Positions 1 to 8,862 are shown, counted from the stretch's first letter. The stretch: DNA of 64,000 nucleotides from Flectobacillus longus (GCF_030056705.1 NZ_JASHIC010000021.1:1-64000); one strand, 5' to 3'. Translations and numbers: made by a program. Notes: a model not told the origin generated them from the letters alone.

Positions 1-114
1 GATAGTTATAGATCTTTGTTAAATCGCTTCGACACAACGATTTCAAGTTGGATGGGGTTTAACTTTATAGCATTCATTATCATGGCAATTAAGAAAATTA
101 AAAAGTCAAGATGA
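1..114 (+). mobile_element. C-terminal end of a transposase, cut by the window edge
   Basis: Frame 1 is open from the first base to a TGA at 112-114 and encodes about 37 residues. They include NRFDTT, SSWMGFN and a basic tail ending KKIKKSR. From recall, this RFDTT...W-GFN-AF...K pattern matches the C-terminus of IS5-like DDE transposases common in Bacteroidota. Only the tail is visible, so neither catalytic residues nor the left inverted repeat can be checked. A strong terminator follows 20 bases later. The family assignment is an inference from a short stretch. Confidence 0.55.
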
Positions 115-134
115 CTTCTAGTTGATAAATGAGT

Positions 135-171
135 AATTGGTTTCAGAGTTTTCTGAAACCAATTTTTTTTT
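135..171 (+). terminator. Rho-independent terminator after the transposase fragment
   Basis: A perfect 13-bp stem (AATTGGTTTCAGA at 135-147 with TCTGAAACCAATT at 152-164) closes a 4-base loop and runs into nine T at 163-171. The T-run lies on the plus strand, which matches the upstream open frame. The metallophosphoesterase gene starts 40 bases further on. Confidence 0.8.
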
Positions 172-210
172 GCCCTTTTTTTTCAAGAAATTTAAGGAAA
201 TTTATACGCC

Positions 211-1635
211 ATGACACACCAAGATAATTCTCTAAACACCCTACATCAAGTAGAGTCTCTAAGTACATTTGCTACTCATTTATTAATCATTAGCGACTTG
301 CATATTGCAAGAGGGAAAGAACCATCGGGAATGATTACTGGAACTGAAAATTTTTTTGCTGATGATGCCTTTCTACGATGGATTCGTTTCCACTTAGACA
401 AATATCAAGATGAATCAGCCATGCTAGTAATTAATGGTGATTTCATTGATTTTTTAAGAGTCATTTTTACAGAAATAGAAATTCTAAACTTTGATTATAT
501 CGAATGGCAAAAGATATTGCAAAAAGTACAAATTAATATGACTATCGAAGAACTTAAAACCAGCTTCACAGAAGATGAAAAAATATATGGATTTAAGACC
601 GATGATTTCAAATCTATCTGGAAATTAGAAAAAGTTTTTGAAGGTCACGAAAAGGTATTTCTAGCTCTTACCGAATGGTTGAGTTCTCCCAATAAAGAAC
701 TCTTAATTCTAAAAGGAAATCATGATTTGGAATGGCATTGGAAAAAGGTTCAAACGTATTTCTCTATAAAATTAAATGAGATAGCTAACCAGCAAAAGAA
801 ATCAATCAACGGCAAAATATCTTTTATACAAGACTCTGTAATTATCAATAAAAAGCTCTATATCGAACATGGGCACCGTTATGATAAGTTTTCTAATGTT
901 GTTGGAACCCCAACATTAGACGGCAAACTAAGCGGGCAATTGAGGTTGCCTTTGGGCTCTTTTGTAAACAGATATGTGCTAAATCGTATTGAGATAGCCT
1001 ATCCTTTTCTTGATAATATTCGTCCTACGAGTAATATTCTTGCTATCCTTTTGAAAGAAAGATTTCCGTTGGCCATTGAGATTTTAACCAAAAGAATCTT
1101 GACATTATTGAAATTTGTCGATAAAAAAGCCTTTGCTTATGTTTTTGGACAAGCTTTTACTTTTGTAGGTATCATCATGATTCCTGTGGTGCTTACTATT
1201 TTTTTGATGTATAAAGATATTACGTACTTCAATCTAAAAGGAGATTGGAGTAATTTAAGTTTTTTAAAAAACCTAGGTACATTGGTGTTATCTTATATTA
1301 TTGGTCAATTTGTGGGGGTATTTAATCTAAAAGAACCTGATGACCTTTCTCAAGAATCGTCCAATATCTTCAGAAAATATCCTGATGTAGAAGTAATAAC
1401 GATGGGACATACACACAATCCTATGCAAATATTTCAGGAGAACAAGGCGTTTTTTAATTCAGGAACTTGGATTCCAATAATAGAGCAAACTGTAGGAAGT
1501 CTTAAAGAGAATAAGACCTATAATTATCTAGAAATTAGTTTTTTAGAAAAAGAGTTATTCACCAAAGATTCTCTAAAGCGGTGGAATGACGATGCGCTAA
1601 GGCCTGAAAGTTTATATCTAACATTTAAAAATTAA
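211..1635 (+). CDS. Calcineurin-like metallophosphoesterase with membrane segments
   Basis: This is a 474-residue metallophosphoesterase. The family's metal ligands appear in order: DLH near residue 29, NGDF near 75, GNHD near 170, EHGHRYD near 222 and GHTHNP near 400. Together they make a complete dinuclear metal site. The wide spacing before the last motif holds an insertion with two hydrophobic stretches (about 310-335 and 350-370), so the enzyme is probably membrane-attached. The architecture recalls the UDP-2,3-diacylglucosamine hydrolase (LpxH-like) group, but the insert and length differ and the substrate is not known. It starts at ATG with no Shine-Dalgarno. It stands alone, between a terminator and a gene-free stretch. 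Confidence 0.75.
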   Translation: MTHQDNSLNTLHQVESLSTFATHLLIISDLHIARGKEPSGMITGTENFFADDAFLRWIRFHLDKYQDESAMLVINGDFIDFLRVIFTEIEILNFDYIEWQKILQKVQINMTIEELKTSFTEDEKIYGFKTDDFKSIWKLEKVFEGHEKVFLALTEWLSSPNKELLILKGNHDLEWHWKKVQTYFSIKLNEIANQQKKSINGKISFIQDSVIINKKLYIEHGHRYDKFSNVVGTPTLDGKLSGQLRLPLGSFVNRYVLNRIEIAYPFLDNIRPTSNILAILLKERFPLAIEILTKRILTLLKFVDKKAFAYVFGQAFTFVGIIMIPVVLTIFLMYKDITYFNLKGDWSNLSFLKNLGTLVLSYIIGQFVGVFNLKEPDDLSQESSNIFRKYPDVEVITMGHTHNPMQIFQENKAFFNSGTWIPIIEQTVGSLKENKTYNYLEISFLEKELFTKDSLKRWNDDALRPESLYLTFKN

Positions 1636-2179
1636 AAATGAACCTTACTTAGTGGTGTTCAAATAGTTTATTTACCAAAAAATAAAAAACAAATTGAATT
1701 TTCTTCACTTAAGGCACGATTGTTGCGATAAAATAGTTGTTCTTGTAGTGCAACAACGAAGCATTACAAAAATAACTAACAATTTTACCTAGCATTATTA
1801 TAATAAAAAAGACGCTTCTTATTATTGCTTAACTCAATGCTATTAAGATTATCCTCTACCTTTTTAAGAAAATAATGTAAAATTATCCAGATAAGTAACC
1901 TTTGTAATATTCACAATTCGGTTCTGGTATTTAGATTGCTTTTCTTATGGCTTAGTTAAACCTCCCTCTATTGAATAGAAAAGATTTAATACGAAACTAT
2001 TCTTTTCTAATCTACCTATTCTATTGTTAACAGCAAGTAAAAAGCTTATTGAAGCCATTTACGTATATGCTAATATTTATATAGAAAACCCTTTTAATTT
2101 TTAACAATTCAAACGCAAATTATTACTGTTTTGTGAGTTTATATCGATATATAAACAACAGCTAGTTACATTTGAAGAG
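1636..2179. other. Gene-free AT-rich stretch between convergent genes
   Basis: No plausible coding frame is seen here. The only structure noted is a short inverted repeat at 2137-2156 (GTTTATAT, four bases, ATATAAAC). Because the flanking genes converge, it is more likely part of a transcription end than an operator. Confidence 0.5.
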
Positions 2180-2278
2180 GTCATTTGTGGGATTCTATTT
2201 AGCTTTCTGAATATATCCTTACTTTATGATTTTAGTGCAATAAAACCGCAGAATCCCCAGGTGGCCTCTACAAATGAC
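2180..2278 (-). terminator. Nested inverted repeat at the 3' end of the FG-GAP gene
   Basis: GTCATTTGT (2180-2188) pairs with ACAAATGAC (2270-2278), and directly inside it GGGATTC (2189-2195) pairs with GAATCCC (2251-2257). A 12-base bulge sits on one side. The outer arm overlaps the last codons and stop of the minus-strand gene. The loop is long (about 55 bases) and there is no clear U-run, so termination is only inferred. Confidence 0.4.
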
Positions 2279-3794
2279 TTTTATTTTTGGATCGTAGCAC
2301 ATAAACACTCGCTCTTTTTTCTGAAGATAATTTGCTTTGACCATCTCTATCCTGAATATTAAATGCACCCAATACAAGATCTATATCTCCATCTCTGTCC
2401 AAATCGCCACAATCCATTACCATCCATTTTTTATCGGAAATTCCTTCTATAAAATGCGGAGTAAAGCCTTTTCCTGTATTCTCAAAATATAAAAAACCCT
2501 CTCCAGGATTTTGCTTTTTATCAGGAAAAAATGAGATAGCTGCAATATCCATATCTCCATCACCGTCAAAATCTTGACTTAGAGCTTTAGAAGCTCCGTG
2601 CATAGGATAGAAATATTGATGCTTAAAATTCATTTTTCCATCGTTCAAATATACATGTACACCATGATAACGTTTTAGCGAGATAGAAGCGTCGGCATTA
2701 TCGCCGTTGGTGTAAACTATATCTTGAAAACCATCTTTGTTGATGTCAACTACTTGAATAAAACTAGAACCATAAATCGGAGGAAAACGCAAGACACGCT
2801 GTGGTTCAAAATTTCCATTCCCTTGATTTTTGAGTATCCAAATACCCTCATCACCTTGAGTTTGCAAAACCACAATATCAGGTAATTTATCGCCAGTTAT
2901 GTCAGTTATACTGGCATTTCGAATACCTGAAAAACTCAATATTTCTTTCTTCAATTTAAAGTTTTGATCATACCACGTTAACTTTCCTATATCGTTACCA
3001 AATTCACAAATCAGATAATCAGGCGTACCATTAGCATCCAAATCTCCCACTGATATTTCGACAGGGCGACGGAGTTTTTCTACTAAGGTCTGAGGTGTGC
3101 TTTTTGAAATATTCCATAATTTCCCTAATGCTTGATCATTGGGATCCATGATTCCCATACCAAGCGCTATCATACTAATAGGTGTTTTTACAACATCCGA
3201 AACAGGACTTTCGGTTGGAACTTCTGAGATTTTCTGGAGTGTCTTATCCCATTTTTCCACACGATTTCTACCACGATGTGCTACGTAAAGGGCTTGTTCG
3301 TCAGGTGAAATTTTCACCATCGTTACTAATGTAGGTTCATTGTTGGGATTCTCTAACTTTTGAATTTCAAACAAATCAGAAAGAGGCGTGGCTTTAAGTT
3401 TCGAAACTTGCGGAATAGGTTTTTCAGGAGCATTCTTAACATAGAAATCCACGATTTTCTTCCAATCTTCAGGAGCCATAGCTGGTTCATCTGGGTAGAT
3501 ATTAGCTACCGAAACCTCCATCATATCTTCATAATTGATATTGGTAAGATACCCCATTTTGTTTCCCATGCCAAGTCGCAAAGCCATTTTCGGCAAAATA
3601 CCTTTAGCCCACCATTCTTTTTCTACAAGATTAGGAGAAGGATAAGCGTGACAAGCCACACAATGTTGTTGAGATAGTTGTTCGCCCGTCAAACCAGAGG
3701 GAACTAACTTTTGTTTGTTCGCTTTTGTTGAGTCACAAGAAACGTACAGAAGGGTATTAGCAATTAATAAGCTAAAAATAAATGCTCGATTCAT
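2268..3794 (-). CDS. Lipoprotein with N-terminal c-type heme motif and FG-GAP/VCBS repeats
   Basis: The protein has 508 residues. A lipoprotein signal ends at LYVSC (Cys about 20). One c-type heme motif, CVACH (about 45-49), follows in a short cytochrome-like domain. The rest resembles an FG-GAP/VCBS beta-propeller: repeats carry calcium-loop patterns such as DLDANGTPDY, DINKDGFQD, DFDGDGDMD and DLDRDGDID between about residues 250 and 485. The known role of such propellers is extracytoplasmic binding. The single heme suggests electron transfer, but no partner enzyme is adjacent. A hairpin at the 3' end may end the transcript. The substrate is unknown. Confidence 0.75.
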   Translation of the reverse strand: MNRAFIFSLLIANTLLYVSCDSTKANKQKLVPSGLTGEQLSQQHCVACHAYPSPNLVEKEWWAKGILPKMALRLGMGNKMGYLTNINYEDMMEVSVANIYPDEPAMAPEDWKKIVDFYVKNAPEKPIPQVSKLKATPLSDLFEIQKLENPNNEPTLVTMVKISPDEQALYVAHRGRNRVEKWDKTLQKISEVPTESPVSDVVKTPISMIALGMGIMDPNDQALGKLWNISKSTPQTLVEKLRRPVEISVGDLDANGTPDYLICEFGNDIGKLTWYDQNFKLKKEILSFSGIRNASITDITGDKLPDIVVLQTQGDEGIWILKNQGNGNFEPQRVLRFPPIYGSSFIQVVDINKDGFQDIVYTNGDNADASISLKRYHGVHVYLNDGKMNFKHQYFYPMHGASKALSQDFDGDGDMDIAAISFFPDKKQNPGEGFLYFENTGKGFTPHFIEGISDKKWMVMDCGDLDRDGDIDLVLGAFNIQDRDGQSKLSSEKRASVYVLRSKNKSHL

Positions 3795-3933
3795 TACTGA
3801 AATTCATTTATATGATGCGTGTAGACATCATTTTTGGGATAATAATTCAGTAATTTTATCATTTTATGAAGGTAATAAAAGATTACTTTCATTTATTCGA
3901 CCATACGGGCAAAACTATAGATAAATCGGAGTT

Positions 3934-3970
3934 ACAGCAATAAAGCACCTTGCGGGTGCTTTATTGCTGT
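3934..3970 (-). terminator. Perfect 16-bp hairpin overlapping the ferredoxin stop codon
   Basis: ACAGCAATAAAGCACC (3934-3949) pairs perfectly with the bases at 3955-3970 around a 5-base loop. The right arm includes the stop codon and last codons of the minus-strand ferredoxin gene, so the stem doubles as coding sequence. It separates that gene from the FG-GAP gene. Confidence 0.75.
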
Positions 3971-4227
3971 TCTAAAATAAATTTTTTAAAAAGTGCGTCG
4001 GCTTGCCATACAGTCACCTCAGACAACCATTGATTTTGTGGCTGAAAGCATAATATTGGAGCATGCTTACAGCGATCTGTACATTCAATTTTTACAATTT
4101 CAACCTTGTCTTTGAGTCCATTGTCTTTGATGGACTCCTTGAAGAACTTACGAAGCTCTTTATGCTTTCCACATTTGCTACCATCGCAAATCAGAATAGT
4201 TTTTTCGGGAAACGTTATGTGAGACAT
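3961..4227 (-). CDS. Small thioredoxin-fold [2Fe-2S] ferredoxin
   Basis: The protein has 88 residues. Four cysteines are placed as in thioredoxin-like 2Fe-2S ferredoxins: CDGSKC (Cys-x4-Cys, about residues 14-19) and CTDRC (Cys-x3-Cys, about 49-53). A further Cys lies in APILCFQP. The length suits the stand-alone form of this family, which includes the (2Fe-2S) ferredoxins related to the NuoE C-terminal domain. It lies downstream of the TonB receptor/PepSY pair but is separated from it by a strong terminator. A link to iron reduction or storage is only a guess from position. Confidence 0.75.
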   Translation of the reverse strand: MSHITFPEKTILICDGSKCGKHKELRKFFKESIKDNGLKDKVEIVKIECTDRCKHAPILCFQPQNQWLSEVTVWQADALFKKFILEQQ

Positions 4228-4254
4228 AGTTTTTGGAGATTTTTAGTACAAGAT

Positions 4255-4289
4255 AAAAAAAAACCTATCCAAAATAAACGGATAGGTTT
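4255..4289 (-). terminator. Rho-independent terminator of the TonB receptor/PepSY operon
   Basis: AAACCTATCC (4261-4270) pairs with GGATAGGTTT (4280-4289) around a 9-base loop. On the minus strand the stem runs into nine T (4263 down to 4255). It lies 112 bases after the stop of the PepSY gene and before the ferredoxin start. Confidence 0.85.
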
Positions 4290-4401
4290 CTATTAGCGAA
4301 ATAAAGGTATAGAGGTCAACTTTCTAAATACGAAATGAAAAGGCTTTTAACTCAGAAAAGTGCTAGTTGCACTGAACTAATTCTTTCGTCAGCCCATTTT
4401 G

Positions 4402-5553
4402 TTACTCAGTAATTAATGCGGTCTTATTTTTTGGTTTAGTCAAAGTATCTTTCTTCTTGTTACGACGTCCCCACCAAATCACAAATCCAGTAATAGGCAA
4501 ACTTGCTGAAATTAGACTTACCGAAAAAGCTAAAATTTTACCTGCAATTCCCCAAATAGCACCAACGTGAATATCGTAATTCATCCTGAAAAGTTTATCA
4601 GAAGCTGTAGCATCTTTGAGACGACCATACAGGTGAGATACATGAAGTTCCTTCAAAGTATATTGGTCAAAATATCGATAATCTGTTGTCCAGAAAGTAC
4701 CTTTTTGATGGTTTACATTCACAGCAATCGAAGCAGAATCTGATTCAGGAACATGGACTTCGATAGAGGCTGCGTGAGGTGTTTCTTTCAATACCTTTTT
4801 CCAAGCTTGGTCTATAGCAGCTTCAGCACTGGCAATAGGGATTTTTCTTGAAAGTGGATCGACAAATTCTAAAGACTTTTTTCCACCAATTCCGGCATAA
4901 ACTCCTTTAGAAAACCACTGAAATCCCCACACAAGACCTGTAATTACAAGTACGACTACAACCCATGAAGCATAAAAACCTAAAACATTGTGTAAATCAT
5001 AATTTTTGCGGCGCCACTGGGCATTCCATTTAACAGAAAATCGCTGCTTAGCGGCACTTTTGTTCTTGGGCCACCAAAGAATAATGCCAGAAATAAGTAA
5101 GATAAAAAAGACTAGCGTTGCCGAAGCTACGATAGGTTGTCCAACTGTAGGAGGTAACCACAAATAATAATGCCCGTCTAACACCCATCTAAAAAAATCC
5201 TTTGACATATTCTTCACCTGTAGCACCTTGCCTGTGTATGGGTCGAGGTACACTAGGTAATAATGGTAAGGCTCAAAATGATAAAATATAGCTTGAACCG
5301 ACTGGTTGGCGGTTCCATACATAATCGCATGTAAATTTCTAGTAGGCAAGGTTTTCGTGGCTATCTCCTGTAATTTGGAAGGAGGTAGCATAGCTGTTTT
5401 TTGGGGTGCAACAAAACGAAATTCCTCTGTTGCATTTTGTATTTCTTCCTGAAAAGCATATAAACAACCCGTAACACTGATGATAAAAACAATAACTCCA
5501 GATGCCAAACCCAAGAATAAATGAATATTTCCGACAAGTTTTTTAAAATTCAT
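4402..5553 (-). CDS. PepSY-associated membrane protein, probable iron-siderophore reductase
   Basis: The protein has 383 residues and the layout of PepSY-associated TM-helix proteins. An N-terminal helix (about 10-32, GLASGVIVFIISVTGCLYAF) is followed by a periplasmic PepSY-like region, a helix pair around 130-160 ending in WWPKNK, another helix near 195-215, a second periplasmic region, and a last helix (about 335-360) with WWGRR. His residues at or near the helices (HLFLG, HNVLGFY, HVGAIWG) are candidate heme ligands. Members next to TonB receptors are thought to reduce imported ferric siderophores. It lies 67 bases after the receptor gene with only a hairpin between, so the two probably form one operon. 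Confidence 0.8.
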   Translation of the reverse strand: MNFKKLVGNIHLFLGLASGVIVFIISVTGCLYAFQEEIQNATEEFRFVAPQKTAMLPPSKLQEIATKTLPTRNLHAIMYGTANQSVQAIFYHFEPYHYYLVYLDPYTGKVLQVKNMSKDFFRWVLDGHYYLWLPPTVGQPIVASATLVFFILLISGIILWWPKNKSAAKQRFSVKWNAQWRRKNYDLHNVLGFYASWVVVVLVITGLVWGFQWFSKGVYAGIGGKKSLEFVDPLSRKIPIASAEAAIDQAWKKVLKETPHAASIEVHVPESDSASIAVNVNHQKGTFWTTDYRYFDQYTLKELHVSHLYGRLKDATASDKLFRMNYDIHVGAIWGIAGKILAFSVSLISASLPITGFVIWWGRRNKKKDTLTKPKNKTALITE

Positions 5554-5588
5554 TAAAGAATAATTTTAGATGTATAATCAATAAATGA

Positions 5589-5612
5589 GCATCCCTCCTA
5601 TTGGAAGGATGC
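5589..5612 (-). terminator. Intra-operon hairpin between TonB receptor and PepSY genes
   Basis: On the minus strand GCATCCTTCC pairs with GGAGGGATGC around AATA. The one imperfect position is a U-G wobble in minus-strand RNA but a C-A clash in plus-strand RNA. No U-run follows, so it may be an attenuator or an RNA-stabilising 3' end, not a full stop. Confidence 0.6.
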
Positions 5613-5620
5613 CTCTATAA

Positions 5621-7957
5621 TTAAAACTTATATCCTACTGTCAAACGAGCATTACGGAGTGCTTCTGTTTGATAATAATAAAAACCACCCCAGTTGTAAT
5701 AAGCGCCTGAATACAAATAAGCATTAAGTAAATTATTGATATTCAAGGCAAAAGATAATTTATTTACTTGATATGAAACAGCGCCATCCATTTTGAAATA
5801 ATCTTTCAGAGGTTGTTTCGTTCCATCAAATACGTACCAAGACGAACGACCATTTTGGTATTGAGCTCCTAACGAAACGCCCCATCCTTTCAGTTTTCCC
5901 TTAGTCGCTTTGTACGATAACCAAGCATTGGCAATATTTCTGGTTGAGCCTGGTACATCTACACCCTCATTCACAGGATTGGTATCTTTGGTTACTTTTG
6001 CGTTGGTATAAGCATAGTTTAACGTTAGGTCTAAACCGTGAAGGATTTGTCCACGAAGGTCAAATTCAACACCTTTTGTTTGAGTTTGTCCCAACTGCAC
6101 TGAGAAATTAGGGTTGCTAGGGTCAGCAGTCAGTACATTATTCTTGGTAATATTATAAGCAGCTACAGAGGTAGTCCACAAGCCTCCAAGCCATTCTCTT
6201 TTTAAACCAATTTCTTTGTTATTACCTGTAATGGGCTTAAAACTTGCGCCATTTTGACCTGCCCCTGCTTGAGGAAGAAACGCTTCGTCGAACACCGCAT
6301 AGGCAGAAGTGTGCTTGTCAAGTGAATAACTTAAACCAACACGTGGGGTAAATTTGTTTCCAACAGCTTCACCAGCATAAGGATTTCCATCGGTTGAGGA
6401 CGTAAAGCGACCAGCCAAGGTCAATCTTAATTTGTTTTCAATCAGATGAATTTCATCTTGCACATAAAAGGCGTAGTATTTTTGGTAATAATGCGCCCCA
6501 CGTTCTTTTAAGCTTTTACTTCTATCATACACAGGATATACCGATTCGGGAGTAATACCGTATTGTGGATTATAAATTGCCAAAGGAGTGATTTCCTTAC
6601 CATTTACAAAATCATGATAGTAGTCTTTGTAACCGATGTCGGTTCCTCCCAATAAAAGATGTTTGAAGGAGCCCGTTTTAAAATCTCCATTTACAAAAAA
6701 CTGCCCTAGCTTATTTTCACCTAATACATCCCAGATAGACATTTTGCGATAAAGTGTATCACCATTGGCAGATATACCAGTTGGCCACATCGATTGTCCT
6801 ACTTGGCTATAATTCATATATGCCACCTGTCCTGTAAACTTCCAATTAGGATTAAACGCATGAGCAAACGTCAAGAAAATCGTATTGTCGTTGATATTGG
6901 TCGGATCCATATTTTTCTCAGCAGTCGTAAAACTCGCTGGTAAATCAGCAAAGCCTTTTTTTGAATAAGAATAATTAGACCCAATCATTGACATTTGATT
7001 ATACTGGTAGGTATATTCAGCTGTTAATGAAGTTTTAGGTGAAATTTGATATTTGATAACTGGTGCTACCGACACACGATTATTGTGCTCAAACAAGCGA
7101 TGTGAGCCTTTCGACTGCCCCATAATGTTTAGACGGTACAGTAATTTTCCGTCATTTGTTAACTTTCCATCCAAATCCAATGTAGTACGATAAGTATTAA
7201 AACTTCCCACAGTACCAGTTACCTCTCCACGGGTAATCCCCGTTGGCTTTTTGGTTACTACATTGTAAAAACCCGCAGGTTCGCCATTGGCAAGCATAAA
7301 TCCAGCAGGTCCTTTAACAAACTCGATACGCTCGACCATACTCATATCTTCAGCAAGAGGTCCCCATGCCATTTGTACATTCATTCCGTTACGAAAAGCT
7401 GCAATTTGAGAACCACGCATATTCAAAAGTGCGTAATTATCCCAGTGCTCAAGACGCGTAACACCACTTACGTTGCGGGTTACGCCTTCGAGCATATCAA
7501 AAATTTGTTGGTCTTGTAATAATTGCTTGGTAACAACTTGGATGTTTTGAGGTAATTCGAGTAAAGGGGTTTTTAATCTTAAAGAGATTGAAGGATAATC
7601 TGTTACATATTTACTAGGGTTCGAGTTTACGATAACTTCCTGTAATTCTTTGGCACTTTCAGGTAAAGTCAAAGTGATTTCAAGTGTTTGTCCTGAGGTT
7701 AAACTTACTTTTTGTTGAACAGCCTCTAAGCCCACAAAACTGGCCTGAACTATATAATTACCAGCTTTGACGCCTTGGATTTCAAAATTACCAGCATCAT
7801 TTGTAACGACACCTTTATTAGTACCACGTAAAATTACATTCACAAATTCCGCAGGATTGCCCTCTTGAGTTTTGACTTGTCCTTTCAATACTGCGGTTTG
7901 AGCTATCGATAGCAATGAACTCGTCAACAGCACCAATGTAAGATAAATGTTTTTCAT
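5621..7957 (-). CDS. TonB-dependent siderophore-type receptor
   Basis: The protein has 778 residues. A signal peptide (about 1-19, ending SIAQ) precedes a carboxypeptidase-like regulatory domain (about 22-100, with GTNKGVVTNDAGNF). A plug domain follows (about 115-235, with LLQDQQIFDMLEGVTRNVSG and VERIEFVKGPAGFMLANG), then a 22-strand-type barrel ending in an aromatic C-terminus (LTVGYKF). The plug is typical of the FhuA/FecA siderophore class and not of SusC polysaccharide receptors (family knowledge). A TTTG/TAGTTTTG promoter lies upstream, and the PepSY reductase gene follows. The specific siderophore cannot be told from sequence. Confidence 0.88.
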   Translation of the reverse strand: MKNIYLTLVLLTSSLLSIAQTAVLKGQVKTQEGNPAEFVNVILRGTNKGVVTNDAGNFEIQGVKAGNYIVQASFVGLEAVQQKVSLTSGQTLEITLTLPESAKELQEVIVNSNPSKYVTDYPSISLRLKTPLLELPQNIQVVTKQLLQDQQIFDMLEGVTRNVSGVTRLEHWDNYALLNMRGSQIAAFRNGMNVQMAWGPLAEDMSMVERIEFVKGPAGFMLANGEPAGFYNVVTKKPTGITRGEVTGTVGSFNTYRTTLDLDGKLTNDGKLLYRLNIMGQSKGSHRLFEHNNRVSVAPVIKYQISPKTSLTAEYTYQYNQMSMIGSNYSYSKKGFADLPASFTTAEKNMDPTNINDNTIFLTFAHAFNPNWKFTGQVAYMNYSQVGQSMWPTGISANGDTLYRKMSIWDVLGENKLGQFFVNGDFKTGSFKHLLLGGTDIGYKDYYHDFVNGKEITPLAIYNPQYGITPESVYPVYDRSKSLKERGAHYYQKYYAFYVQDEIHLIENKLRLTLAGRFTSSTDGNPYAGEAVGNKFTPRVGLSYSLDKHTSAYAVFDEAFLPQAGAGQNGASFKPITGNNKEIGLKREWLGGLWTTSVAAYNITKNNVLTADPSNPNFSVQLGQTQTKGVEFDLRGQILHGLDLTLNYAYTNAKVTKDTNPVNEGVDVPGSTRNIANAWLSYKATKGKLKGWGVSLGAQYQNGRSSWYVFDGTKQPLKDYFKMDGAVSYQVNKLSFALNINNLLNAYLYSGAYYNWGGFYYYQTEALRNARLTVGYKF

Positions 7958-8064
7958 TATAGAAATATTTGAGAGTTGATCAAGTGGTTAGCGTCCACTA
8001 TTTAGGGTATCCTCAAAGCCTTATTTATAGAGTGAAAACCCTAATAATTTTGACTTTGATGAAA

Positions 8065-8096
8065 CAAAACTATGTCTTATTTAGACTAAATACAAA
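8065..8096 (-). promoter_or_regulatory. Bacteroidota-type promoter for the TonB receptor operon
   Basis: On the minus strand TTTG (8096-8093) and TAGTTTTG (8072-8065) are separated by 20 bases. This matches the -33 TTTG and -7 TAnnTTTG consensus of the Bacteroidota primary sigma factor. The predicted transcription start near 8060 leaves a leader of about 100 bases. Confidence 0.7.
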
Positions 8097-8112
8097 TAAA
8101 TTGACGTTTTTA

Positions 8113-8145
8113 TTTGGAATAATTCTAAATAGATGAATATATTTG
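8113..8145 (+). promoter_or_regulatory. Bacteroidota-type promoter for the divergent small genes
   Basis: TTTG at 8113-8116 and TATATTTG at 8138-8145 are 21 bases apart on the plus strand. The element lies just 17 bases from the upstream edge of the opposing TonB-receptor promoter, so the two are back to back and could share one regulator. The leader to the ATG at 8217 is about 65 bases. Confidence 0.65.
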
Positions 8146-8216
8146 CTTAGATTTTGATACAGATAAATCTATTAACCATCTATCAATCAAATAGTTAAAT
8201 TAAATATAACAAACCT

Positions 8217-8432
8217 ATGAATATTTTAATGTTTAGAACCGACATACAATCACCGATAGGCATACAATCGGTATGGGAAGCTTTACAGCCACTCGGAATC
8301 AAATCATTTAGCATTGATTTTTCAGATTTTAATCACGCTCTTTCGGTGGTATCCGAAGAACTGATCACCCCTCAATCAATCAGTAAAGCATTGAAAGGAA
8401 TTGGGTATTACTGCGAATACCTTTCGAAGTAG
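8217..8432 (+). CDS. Small protein, possibly HMA-like fold without the CxxC motif
   Basis: The protein has 71 residues. Predicted order from the sequence is strand (MNILMFRTD), helix (GIQSVWEALQPL), strands (IKSFSIDF, HALSVVSE), helix (SISKALKGIG) and strand (YYCEYL). This beta-alpha-beta-beta-alpha-beta order is that of heavy-metal-associated domains. The usual CxxC metal site in the first loop is absent (TDIQSPIG is there instead); one Cys lies near the C-terminus. Function is unknown. It is the first gene after its own promoter, 32 bases ahead of the next small gene, and divergent from the iron-uptake operon. Confidence 0.6.
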   Translation: MNILMFRTDIQSPIGIQSVWEALQPLGIKSFSIDFSDFNHALSVVSEELITPQSISKALKGIGYYCEYLSK

Positions 8433-8464
8433 ATTTTGAACTATAAAATAAAAACGTATATACT

Positions 8465-8806
8465 ATGCGTCATTCAGAACATCAAACTCAAAGCATATTA
8501 GAAAAAGAAAATGCTTTTGTTAGTCACTGCACTTGTTGCAATCAATATAATCTTTCGTACAAGAATTTGCTTTTTGCCCTTTCTTTAGCTGAGCTTAGAC
8601 AATTTAAAGCTATTATGGAGGAGAAAATAGGTTTTTATGAATATCCGAGTTCACATGGGAAAGAGTTGTTATTCAAAACGCCGTTACAGCACTTCTTTTT
8701 ATTATTTTCAGAAGCCGAAATCCTTGAATTATGCGACCTCATAACCGAATCTTTGTTGGTTGTTGAAGCACGATTTATACTATCAAATACTCAAATTGAC
8801 GAATAA
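8465..8806 (+). CDS. Small unknown protein with an N-terminal HCTCC cysteine motif
   Basis: The protein has 113 residues. An N-terminal HCTCCNQYNLSYKN segment (about 21-34) places three Cys and one His close together. Two helix-rich segments follow (LAELRQFKAIMEEKIGF, EAEILELCDLITESLL). I do not recognise a named family with confidence. It resembles Bacteroidota proteins of this size found near iron or metal genes (weak recall). It probably forms a two-gene unit with the preceding HMA-like frame and ends at a strong hairpin. Metal binding is inferred from the cysteines alone. Confidence 0.6.
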   Translation: MRHSEHQTQSILEKENAFVSHCTCCNQYNLSYKNLLFALSLAELRQFKAIMEEKIGFYEYPSSHGKELLFKTPLQHFFLLFSEAEILELCDLITESLLVVEARFILSNTQIDE

Positions 8807-8862
8807 AAATATTAAAATTCACTAACAGGCAGAATACTATTTTGTTAAATTTTAATATAGCA

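Noticed and set aside
1636-2179. Possible small RNA or tRNA in the 0.6-kb gap
   Set aside because: No cloverleaf or CCA-like end was found; only a short palindrome is visible.
5621-7957. SusC-type polysaccharide receptor
   Set aside because: No SusD gene is adjacent and the plug and PepSY neighbour match the siderophore class.
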